A DNA stretch of 5,788 bases from Turicibacter sp. Its GTDB lineage: Bacteria; Bacillota; Bacilli; MOL361; Turicibacteraceae. Position 1 is the first letter of the stretch. Every line of letters begins with the position of its first letter. The notes beneath the pieces are model-generated. The model searched no databases and was not told the origin of the DNA. It saw only the letters and a list, made by a program, of their open reading frames with translations. Shown piece by piece: positions 1 through 4,474 of the stretch. A program made the position numbers and the translations under genes. Where the stretch lies: NCBI GenBank assembly GCA_030531025.1, contig JAUMTV010000164.1:1-5788 (forward strand), given 5' to 3'.

Positions 1-72
1 ACGATAGTTTGCATTTTTATATCCTGCTGTGATTCTTGCTTGATTGATAGGTAAGATTAATTTTTGTGCCAT
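1..72 (-). CDS. Endolysin, N-terminal fragment (probable M23 peptidase)
   Basis: Only the first 24 codons are in the window; the gene continues past the left edge. The visible residues MAQKLILPINQARITAGYKN resemble the start of phage endolysins whose N-terminal domain is an M23 (LytM-type) zinc endopeptidase, where a 'LILPI...RVTAGYKN' strand precedes the metal-binding region. The zinc ligands lie outside the window, so the catalytic class is inferred. The enzyme would cut peptidoglycan cross-links once the holin has opened the membrane. The ATG is one nucleotide beyond the holin stop, and its GGAGG site lies inside the end of the holin gene, so the two are translationally coupled. Position directly after a holin strongly supports a lysis role. 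An amidase type cannot be excluded. Confidence 0.65.
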   Translation of the reverse strand, partial: MAQKLILPINQARITAGYKNANYR

Positions 73-73
73 T

Positions 74-340
74 TTATTTTTCCTCCACTTTGATTAAATT
101 TTTGAATACTTGGTGTAATCCTGTTGATGCCAACCCACTAAAAAGCCCACCTAAGACGATAGATGGGTTAATGGCATGATTTATCCAAACGTTGATTACA
201 AGCCCTAAAATAGCCATAATCAATGGAATAAAATTATTTGGAACTTTAGGGATGCTTGTTTTGATGACATACCCTACACATAAACAAATCCCTACAATCA
301 CCGGAATACAAAACTCACTTAAAAAATTTAAGTCCACCAT
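74..340 (-). CDS. Phage holin, three-TM type
   Basis: An 88-residue, strongly hydrophobic protein with three likely membrane segments: about residues 10-27, 38-54 and 59-77. It ends in a short charged tail (K80 to KVEEK). A small hydrophobic protein placed immediately before an endolysin is the hallmark of a holin, which forms lesions in the cytoplasmic membrane and times lysis. The pattern of a short loop ending in 'IPLIMAILG' followed by a Gly-rich last segment (GGLFSGLASTG) is like the A118-type holins of Gram-positive phages, but I assign that family only tentatively. A good AAGGAGA site precedes the ATG and sits in the last codons of the upstream gene, 14 nt away. The stop lies one base before the endolysin ATG. 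No dual-start motif is evident. Confidence 0.75.
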   Translation of the reverse strand: MVDLNFLSEFCIPVIVGICLCVGYVIKTSIPKVPNNFIPLIMAILGLVINVWINHAINPSIVLGGLFSGLASTGLHQVFKNLIKVEEK

Positions 341-354
341 TACTTATCTCTCCT

Positions 355-606
355 TTATTTCATTACTTGCGTAATGTTATCAATTTTATCTTCAATCACA
401 TCTAGTCTAATGTTCATACGCTCTATCGTGTCAGTTGACTTATCAAGTGTTTCAGCTAATTTATCTTGTTGAGCATACATTCGTTCTTCTCGTCTATTCG
501 CATCTTCTCTAGCCTGAGTATCCTTTTTATTGATATAAAAGGCACATGCTACTACACAGGCGATTGGAAAACCCAATGTTTGAATGATTGTCGTTAAATC
601 TTGCAT
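355..606 (-). CDS. BhlA/UviB-like holin-associated membrane protein
   Basis: An 83-residue protein with a single N-terminal hydrophobic segment (about residues 6-25, followed by NKK) and a long charged helix, about residues 28-80, with heptad-like spacing (LAETLDKS, IERMNIRLDVIEDKIDNI). This layout, a short TM helix followed by a cytoplasmic coiled coil, is that of the BhlA/UviB group of small phage proteins beside lysis genes, some of which are described as holins or bacteriocin-release proteins. Here it opens the lysis operon, 14 nt upstream of the three-TM holin. A GGAGG site precedes the ATG, and a stem-loop lies just upstream. It may be a second holin, a holin modulator or an XhlA-like membrane anchor; the sequence does not decide. 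Confidence 0.6.
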   Translation of the reverse strand: MQDLTTIIQTLGFPIACVVACAFYINKKDTQAREDANRREERMYAQQDKLAETLDKSTDTIERMNIRLDVIEDKIDNITQVMK

Positions 607-624
607 CTTATTCCTCCAAAATTA

Positions 625-648
625 AAGGCCACTCATTTGAGTGACCTT
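625..648 (-). terminator. Stem-loop between nuclease gene and lysis genes
   Basis: On the minus strand this reads as a 10-bp stem with one G-U pair and a 4-nt loop: AAGGTCACTC, AAAT, GAGTGGCCTT. It lies 8 nt after the stop of the GIY-YIG gene and just before the GGAGG of the 83-residue lysis gene. The following TAATTTT is a poor U-tract, so it is at best a leaky terminator or attenuator, or an RNA-processing or stability element separating the nuclease gene from the lysis operon. Confidence 0.45.
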
Positions 649-655
649 CTTAATC

Positions 656-1231
656 TTATTTTTTATTATATTTCGAATCGCAATTTGTAATTAAAATGGA
701 TTCTGTCAATAAAATAAAAGCCTCATCCTTATCAGATAAATCGAAATATCCAATCTTTACTCCTTTAAGTGAATTAATAGCCTTTTTCTCAGCTTTTTTT
801 ATTTCTTCACTTCTTTGTTTTTTTTTAGCCCCTTCATCAAACTGTTGGCTATTTATCCTATCAATTTTTTCTGAAATATTAATAGGCTTATCATCCATAA
901 TTCTATATAGTAACCCACTTTTTTGACTTTTTTGAAAATGTTGCTTTAATCTATAAGTTATATCCCACTTCTCATTAACAACATGACATTCTCCTACATA
1001 GAGATAATCAATGATGTCTGCTTTTTCTTTATAAAAAAAATAGACTCCTTTTTTATGCGATAATTCATTTATCTTTATATATTTTCTTTTTCCTTCAGTT
1101 TTAAAAACCTCATCACAAATACAAACTTCTTCGTGTTGGGTACTTTTTAAGAAGGTCTCTACCTCATTTATTCTTTTACGAAACAAATCAAAAACATCCA
1201 TTTCTAGGTTTTTCTCAAAATCAAAATTCAT
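656..1231 (-). CDS. GIY-YIG nuclease-like protein
   Basis: A 191-residue protein in which I read a divergent GIY-YIG nuclease domain from about residue 60 to the end. The first half-motif is GVYFFY (62-67) and the second is YLYVGEC (76-82). These are followed by R94 and H98 in YRLKQH, the acidic residue E177 in LLTESILI, and a closing YNK (188-190). In this family the two Tyr, the Arg and the Glu form the active centre that cuts DNA through one metal ion, and all have a counterpart here. About 55 unassigned residues precede the domain. A Lys/Glu-rich helical stretch (about 134-152) is inserted inside it. No C-terminal DNA-binding module is seen, so this is not a complete canonical homing endonuclease. 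It could be a free-standing homing relative, a defence or exclusion nuclease, or a repair-type enzyme. A GGGGGAG site precedes the ATG. Its position amid late genes marks it as accessory. Confidence 0.7.
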   Translation of the reverse strand: MNFDFEKNLEMDVFDLFRKRINEVETFLKSTQHEEVCICDEVFKTEGKRKYIKINELSHKKGVYFFYKEKADIIDYLYVGECHVVNEKWDITYRLKQHFQKSQKSGLLYRIMDDKPINISEKIDRINSQQFDEGAKKKQRSEEIKKAEKKAINSLKGVKIGYFDLSDKDEAFILLTESILITNCDSKYNKK

Positions 1232-1253
1232 GATTCTCCCCCTTTTTATTTAA

Positions 1254-1273
1254 AATACAATATTTGTATTATA
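1254..1273 (-). promoter_or_regulatory. Possible promoter -10 with overlapping dyad, for GIY-YIG gene
   Basis: The minus strand carries a consensus TATAAT (1273-1268) about 37 nt upstream of the ATG of the nuclease gene, but no good -35 at 16-18 nt. A perfect 7-bp inverted repeat, AATACAA-TAT-TTGTATT (1254-1270), overlaps the downstream edge of the -10 and could be an operator. The region is very AT-rich, so a chance match is possible. Confidence 0.4.
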
Positions 1274-1349
1274 CAACTAATATTGTTAAGAAAATACTTA
1301 AATACGCTAGGGACCCTCAATCATTAAATAGATTTTGATTTTTAATGTG

Positions 1350-1469
1350 TTAAATTTTATCTCTAAACTCACTTTCAATCTCATCATCTGATCTACTCGC
1401 TGCAACCAAACATGAGTAGATCAGTAGCAAAATAAAAGAAAATAATGCAATAAAAAAGATAGCCACCAT
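1350..1469 (-). CDS. Small single-TM peptide, 39 residues
   Basis: The peptide begins MVAIFFIALFSFILLLIYSC. One hydrophobic helix (about residues 2-24) is followed by a short charged tail, VAASRSDDEIESEFRDKI. The start is set by an AAGGAG (1478-1483) with 8-nt spacing. Such one-TM peptides with an 'SR.DDE' tail after the helix recur in phages of Gram-positive hosts, without a known function that I can name. Two features are unusual. The start codon lies in the loop of a 6-bp hairpin (1458-1475), and an 11-bp perfect inverted repeat lies within the coding sequence (1388-1424). These recall mRNAs of small hydrophobic toxins of type I systems, but the peptide lacks the Pro-containing helix of the Fst family and no antisense promoter was found. 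It lies between the structured element and the nuclease gene, on the strand of the late genes. Confidence 0.65.
   Translation of the reverse strand: MVAIFFIALFSFILLLIYSCLVAASRSDDEIESEFRDKI
1388..1424. repeat. 11-bp perfect inverted repeat inside the small-peptide gene
   Basis: CTGATCTACTC (1388-1398) and GAGTAGATCAG (1414-1424) are perfect complements separated by 15 nt. They would form a stable hairpin in a transcript of either strand. Neither side is followed by a T-tract, so it is not an intrinsic terminator. In the peptide gene the arms encode parts of LIYS and SRSD. Confidence 0.75.
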
Positions 1470-1475
1470 GCTATC
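1458..1475 (-). promoter_or_regulatory. Hairpin presenting the start codon of the 39-residue peptide
   Basis: On the minus strand GATAGC and GCTATC pair perfectly around a 6-nt loop, ATGGTG, which is codons 1 and 2 of the small-peptide gene. The Shine-Dalgarno site lies two nucleotides outside the stem. Such a structure could limit ribosome loading. The stem is short (6 bp), so the effect is inferred. Confidence 0.4.
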
Positions 1476-1501
1476 ATCTCCTTATTTTTCGACTTTTAAA
1501 C

Positions 1502-1524
1502 TATTGCCCAATTGTTCCTACTAT
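1502..1524. repeat. Direct repeat, copy A
   Basis: A 23-nt sequence with core CCCAATTGTTCCTAC (1507-1521) that recurs at 2800-2822 in the same orientation with two mismatches. On the minus strand it reads I-V-G-T-I-G-Q then stop, but an in-frame TAG lies just upstream, so it is not part of a gene here. Together with copy B it brackets 1.3 kb holding the plus-strand gene and two small genes. Confidence 0.7.
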
Positions 1525-1530
1525 CTAAAG

Positions 1531-1597
1531 AAGTCGGCTGTTAGTTCCTCTTTTACACCTCATTTAAACGTGAGCCTCGCTATCACGTCACCGACTT
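1531..1597. other. Structured non-coding element
   Basis: A 67-nt block is closed by a perfect 7-bp stem, AAGTCGG (1531-1537) with CCGACTT (1591-1597). It encloses a second hairpin: ACGTG (1568-1572) pairs with CACGT (1584-1588), extended by AGC/GCT (1573-1575 with 1579-1581) across a 2-nt bulge, leaving a 3-nt loop. It is less AT-rich than its surroundings and carries no credible gene on either strand. No clear T-tract follows on either strand, so it is not a standard terminator. It could be a small RNA, a leader of the adjacent 39-residue peptide gene (minus strand), or a recombination site. On the minus strand the 3' half carries two G-rich, SD-like motifs (GAGG) with no gene behind them; a plus-strand RNA would carry the matching CCTC motifs. 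I do not recognise a named RNA family. Confidence 0.5.
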
Positions 1598-1634
1598 AAT
1601 TATTTTATTAATTACTTATTAATATTTTTTAAAA

Positions 1635-1835
1635 TCAATAAATATTAATATATGGAGGCATTATCCCTCTGAATGTTTCTCTTTCTTTTACAAGGCCAAT
1701 ACCACTAATGGGTTGGCTATACCCATCGAGTTCTACTTTTAACTCACCACAATTATTATTATCACGAAATTTAGTTAACTCTTCTATCAATTGATTTAAT
1801 GTAATATCGTCATTGAAATTTATATATGCATCCAT
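1635..1835 (-). CDS. Hypothetical protein, 66 residues
   Basis: An acidic soluble protein, MDAYINFNDDITLNQLIEEL at its start, then a conserved-looking stretch with CGELKVELDGYSQPISGIG. The pattern is a short strand, a helix 'LNQLIEELTKFRD', a turn with Asn and Gly, and a strand ending in a Gly-Tyr turn. This recalls many small phage proteins of the form 'L.eLi.eL......G.l.V.....g..i', but I know no function. An AAAGGTG site precedes the ATG. It follows the 51-residue gene by 20 nt, so both probably form one transcript leaving divergently from the plus-strand gene. The 3' end overlaps an AT-only inverted repeat (1618-1627 with 1640-1649), which might end the transcript weakly. Its place inside the direct-repeat bracket suggests it is cargo. 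Confidence 0.6.
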   Translation of the reverse strand: MDAYINFNDDITLNQLIEELTKFRDNNNCGELKVELDGYSQPISGIGLVKERETFRGIMPPYINIY

Positions 1836-1855
1836 ATAGACACACCTTTCTTTTA

Positions 1856-2011
1856 TTATTTCAACAAATTATCAATCTTTTCAATATATTCTTTTTTTTG
1901 AAGCTCTATATTTTCTTCATCTATTTCAAATTGAGATGCTAAATCATATTGAGCCTTTTCCCATTCTTCTAATAGCTCATTAAACAAACCTATTATTTCT
2001 TTATTTTTCAT
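1856..2011 (-). CDS. Hypothetical protein, 51 residues, helical and charged
   Basis: Reads MKNKEIIGLFNELLEEWEKA at its start and ends in a Lys/Glu-rich helix, KKEYIEKIDNLLK. The whole chain appears alpha-helical and acidic, with no membrane segment or Cys. GGAG lies 13 nt before the ATG, longer than usual, so translation may be weak; an upstream ATG-ATG pair closer to the site runs straight into a stop. It is the first gene of a two-gene minus-strand unit (next gene 20 nt downstream) divergent from the 231-residue gene, with the two promoters overlapping. Its function is unknown. A small regulatory or partner protein for the divergent gene is conceivable but not shown. Confidence 0.55.
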   Translation of the reverse strand: MKNKEIIGLFNELLEEWEKAQYDLASQFEIDEENIELQKKEYIEKIDNLLK

Positions 2012-2013
2012 TT

Positions 2014-2043
2014 TTTACATCATTCTCCATTCTGTGTTATAAT
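2014..2043 (+). promoter_or_regulatory. Promoter of the plus-strand moron gene
   Basis: TTTACA (2014-2019, five of six to TTGACA) and a consensus TATAAT (2038-2043) are separated by 18 nt. TG at 2035-2036 makes an extended -10. Transcription would start near 2050, just before AAGGAGGT (2053-2060) and the ATG at 2067. This is the best promoter seen in the window. Confidence 0.75.
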
Positions 2044-2063
2044 CCCTTAAAAAAGGAGGTGAA
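2036..2063 (-). promoter_or_regulatory. Possible overlapping promoter for the 51/66-residue genes
   Basis: On the minus strand TATAAC (2041-2036) overlaps the -10 of the plus-strand promoter. A weak TTCACC (2063-2058, four of six) lies 16 nt upstream of it. If both are used, RNA polymerase could occupy only one direction at a time. Confidence 0.3.
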
Positions 2064-2066
2064 ATT

Positions 2067-2762
2067 ATGAATCCAGTAACAGATGCACGTGACTTGTTAA
2101 ATCAGTCTATTAAATTACTACCAGAGATTAGGGATTTATATATTCGATCGTTATCTAATGACGAACTTTCATTAGATTTAAAGTTAAAACTCAAAAACTG
2201 TTTAGAATATATTCGCTCAAGTTTAGATTATATTGCTAATCACATCTTTCAAACTTATTGTAAACCTAACTATTCTCCTAGTAAATTAAGAGAAGTGGAG
2301 AATAGAATTTACTTTCCTATGGATAAAAAACAAGAACAATTCGAAAAGAATATGAATTTAAAATTCAAAGGACTGCCATCTAATCTAAAAACTGTTCTTG
2401 AATCTTATCAACCCTATAACGATAATGAATGGATGAATTATTTAAAGAAATTAACTAATCAAAATAAGCATATTCAATTAATTAAAAATAATAAATCCGA
2501 ATATGGAACTATTCAATATTTACAGACTCCTGGATTAACTTTAGAAAATGTATCCTTTAAAGGATGTGGTAGAGGTATTGTTATTAATGGGCAATCCATT
2601 AATAATTATAGTGTTAATAAAATTCCGTTTATCAACGAATTTGTTGGCGATGTTAAAGTCGATTATCTATTCGCAGAAACTAACACCTCTATTATAGAAA
2701 CTATTGAAGAAATAGTGTCGAATTCTCAAAAATTAATAAATGATTTATTAATAGAATTATAG
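2067..2762 (+). CDS. Moron-encoded protein of unknown function, HEPN-like pattern
   Basis: A 231-residue soluble protein on the strand opposite to all phage late genes. Residues 1-60 are helical and end in YIRSSLDYIANHI (49-61). Next come IYFPM (81-85), SYQPY (113-117) and LTNQNKHIQLI (129-139), then a probable beta-rich stretch (about 145-205) and a final helix (207-231). The order 'helix with R-S-(A/S)-L-D-(H/Y)-(I/L)-A, then FP, then QPY, then N-x-x-KH' is one I know from widespread uncharacterised bacterial proteins with a HEPN-like helical core. The canonical HEPN R-x4-6-H RNase motif is not evident here (R50 and H59 are nine apart), so RNase activity is not claimed. It has its own strong promoter, an ideal AAGGAGGT site and its own terminator. 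Superinfection exclusion or another lysogeny-expressed trait is the natural hypothesis from context alone. Confidence 0.75.
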   Translation: MNPVTDARDLLNQSIKLLPEIRDLYIRSLSNDELSLDLKLKLKNCLEYIRSSLDYIANHIFQTYCKPNYSPSKLREVENRIYFPMDKKQEQFEKNMNLKFKGLPSNLKTVLESYQPYNDNEWMNYLKKLTNQNKHIQLIKNNKSEYGTIQYLQTPGLTLENVSFKGCGRGIVINGQSINNYSVNKIPFINEFVGDVKVDYLFAETNTSIIETIEEIVSNSQKLINDLLIEL

Positions 2763-2768
2763 CAACTT

Positions 2769-2800
2769 AACCCTCTATACAAGTTTATAGAGGGTTTTTT
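2769..2800 (+). terminator. Intrinsic terminator of the moron gene
   Basis: An 11-bp perfect stem, AACCCTCTATA (2769-2779) with TATAGAGGGTT (2786-2796), a 6-nt loop and a run of T (2795-2800). It starts 7 nt after the stop of the plus-strand gene. The minus strand lacks a comparable T-tract, so late transcription leaving the spike gene may read through. Confidence 0.9.
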
Positions 2801-2822
2801 ATTACCCAATTGTTCCTACAAT
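2800..2822. repeat. Direct repeat, copy B
   Basis: The second copy of the 23-nt repeat (21 of 23 identical to 1502-1524), core at 2805-2819. It begins on the last T of the moron terminator and ends 14 nt before the spike stop codon. On the minus strand it reads I-V-G-T-I-G then TAA. Confidence 0.7.
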
Positions 2823-2836
2823 GAGTGTTTTTTCTT

Positions 2837-4474
2837 TTAAACTGAAATGAATCCCAATGAAATAATTCCGGTGTTCTGATTGCTTTGTGGAGTAAATGAA
2901 ATAGTTAGTTCATTTGATAATTTGTCAACTGTGAATGTTGGTTCAACTGAAAAACCAGTTTTTGTCGATTCATTAAAGACATACACTTTCCATTCATTTG
3001 CGTTATTATCTTTCGCACTAATCATCAATTTTGAAGAATAAGACACCAACATTGAACCATTATCATAGGAACAACCGCAAATAGCGATATCACACATAAT
3101 TTTCCCGTAAGATGACAATTCGTTAAGTTTAAATTTAATTGATACAGGGTTGTTTCCAGAAAATTTTTGAGCATCACAATACTTTAACTTTTTATCGTCG
3201 TGCATTAAGTTATATTTACTTTCCGATAATTCCTTCTCAACCATAAAAGACTCAAAATAATTCACATTCTCTTTTTGCCCTGTAATTTTTTCAACACTAT
3301 CGGGTGATGATCCAACAACGTTGTAATTAGATATTGCACATCTTATTTTATTGCTAAGAACATTAATACCATTTATTTTAGTGTTTTCAGCAAATGTCCC
3401 TGTAACCATTGTAAGGTTGTTAATGATGAAGTTAGCCATTCCCACATCAATACTCGATTTATTAACATAAATCACATCAACCCCATTTTGTGTGTCTTTA
3501 TTTAATCGAATTGACACATTGTTCATGGTTAAACTGTTCTGAATGTGAAGTGAAATAGCGTTTGCTTTAAAACTTTCAATGTAAATATTGCTAATTGTCG
3601 TGTAATAAGCATTTCTTGGCGCTATGGCGACATTTGGTGAACCATAGGTGTGAATGTTATCAATAAACCATCCGGCGGAACTTCCGATATATAACACATT
3701 TTCAGCACCCTCACCAGCAGAACCCATACAATTTTGAATAATACCATCTGTTAATTTATTGTTGTTAATTTCACCTAAATAGTAACAAACATCTCCAGTT
3801 TTTCTAACTTGACAATTTGTGATTGTGTTTTCAACAAGTGTCCCTGTTGTTGTTCCACCCTCATAATTTTTTGAAGTTAAAAAGACCCCTCGACCGCCTA
3901 CATTATTAACGAAAACTCTATCAATCGTTGCATAATAGTCATAGATTAGCAACCCGTGATTATTCATTCCAGTACCACCACCAATGTTAATCCCTAGCAC
4001 TCTGGTCTGACCGCAAGGTGTGTCACAAGTTCTCCATTCCTCGGTAGCAATAACGGGAGAATCTTTTTCGTCTTGAATAATCACAACTTTACCGACACCC
4101 TCGATTGTCCATCCACTAGGTAAATAAAAAGTATCACTTAAATGATAAGTACCAGGGTACAGTTTAATGTGTTTTATTACATTTGTTTTACCGTAAGCAA
4201 CCATATCGTTAAATGATTCCAAATCATCGGTTAATCCATCACCTTTAGCCCCAAACATCTTTGGGTTTAAAACAGTATGTGACAATTGTGCATTAGTTTC
4301 AACGATTGCATCTTCTATTTTATTTAAATTTTCTGCATTTAATGGCGTTCCTCTTTCGATGATTTGACCTGGGACAGGAGTGAGTGTGACTGTCCCATTT
4401 CCGTTATCTGTCATGGTATATGTATTCGGCCTTTCAACCACTCGATCTTTCCAACTTGTTTTAACATATGACAT
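2837..4474 (-). CDS. Tail spike / receptor-binding protein with pectate-lyase-like beta-helix
   Basis: A 545-residue structural protein. Residues 1-60 (start MSYVKTSWKDRVVERPNTYT, then PGTPLNAENLNKIEDAI-like text at 40-57) form an N-terminal module common to tail fibres of Gram-positive phages, probably for attachment to the tail tip. NPKMFGAKGDGLTDD (70-84) is the hallmark opening of the pectate_lyase_3 fold, a trimeric right-handed beta-helix, which here runs to about residue 400 with repeated short strands rich in Asn, Ile and Gly. Residues about 410-545 form a separate beta-rich C-terminal domain, likely for trimerisation or glycan binding. The fold is typical of spikes that bind or degrade capsule or wall teichoic acid; I cannot identify catalytic residues, so depolymerase activity is open. 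The ATG directly follows the stop of the upstream tail gene, and AGAGGTG sits in that gene's last codons. The 3' end adjoins direct repeat B. Confidence 0.85.
   Translation of the reverse strand: MSYVKTSWKDRVVERPNTYTMTDNGNGTVTLTPVPGQIIERGTPLNAENLNKIEDAIVETNAQLSHTVLNPKMFGAKGDGLTDDLESFNDMVAYGKTNVIKHIKLYPGTYHLSDTFYLPSGWTIEGVGKVVIIQDEKDSPVIATEEWRTCDTPCGQTRVLGINIGGGTGMNNHGLLIYDYYATIDRVFVNNVGGRGVFLTSKNYEGGTTTGTLVENTITNCQVRKTGDVCYYLGEINNNKLTDGIIQNCMGSAGEGAENVLYIGSSAGWFIDNIHTYGSPNVAIAPRNAYYTTISNIYIESFKANAISLHIQNSLTMNNVSIRLNKDTQNGVDVIYVNKSSIDVGMANFIINNLTMVTGTFAENTKINGINVLSNKIRCAISNYNVVGSSPDSVEKITGQKENVNYFESFMVEKELSESKYNLMHDDKKLKYCDAQKFSGNNPVSIKFKLNELSSYGKIMCDIAICGCSYDNGSMLVSYSSKLMISAKDNNANEWKVYVFNESTKTGFSVEPTFTVDKLSNELTISFTPQSNQNTGIISLGFISV

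Noticed and set aside
192..374. Plus-strand open frame opposite the holin genes
   Set aside because: It lies antisense to two well-supported lysis genes, has no convincing ribosome site and its hydrophobicity mirrors the complement of TM codons.
696..926. Plus-strand hydrophobic open frame opposite the GIY-YIG gene
   Set aside because: Antisense shadow of Lys/Glu-rich codons (AAA/GAA read as TTT/TTC); no ribosome site, and the minus-strand product has recognisable motifs.
1350..1469. Assignment of the 39-residue peptide to the Fst or TxpA type I toxin families
   Set aside because: It lacks the conserved Pro-containing helix of Fst and the length and motifs of TxpA, and no antisense promoter is clear. 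Only the RNA structure is suggestive.
1531..1597. Structured element as a tRNA or intrinsic terminator
   Set aside because: No anticodon arm, T-loop or CCA-type layout, and no T-tract after the stem on either strand.
1618..1649. AT-only inverted repeat as terminator of the 66-residue gene
   Set aside because: 10-bp arms made only of A and T with a 12-nt loop and no T-tract downstream on the minus strand; it could arise from base composition.
1502..2822. Direct repeats as attL/attR of an integrated element
   Set aside because: There is no integrase or excisionase between them and they lie inside a phage late region, so a true att pair is not supported; kept only as direct repeats.
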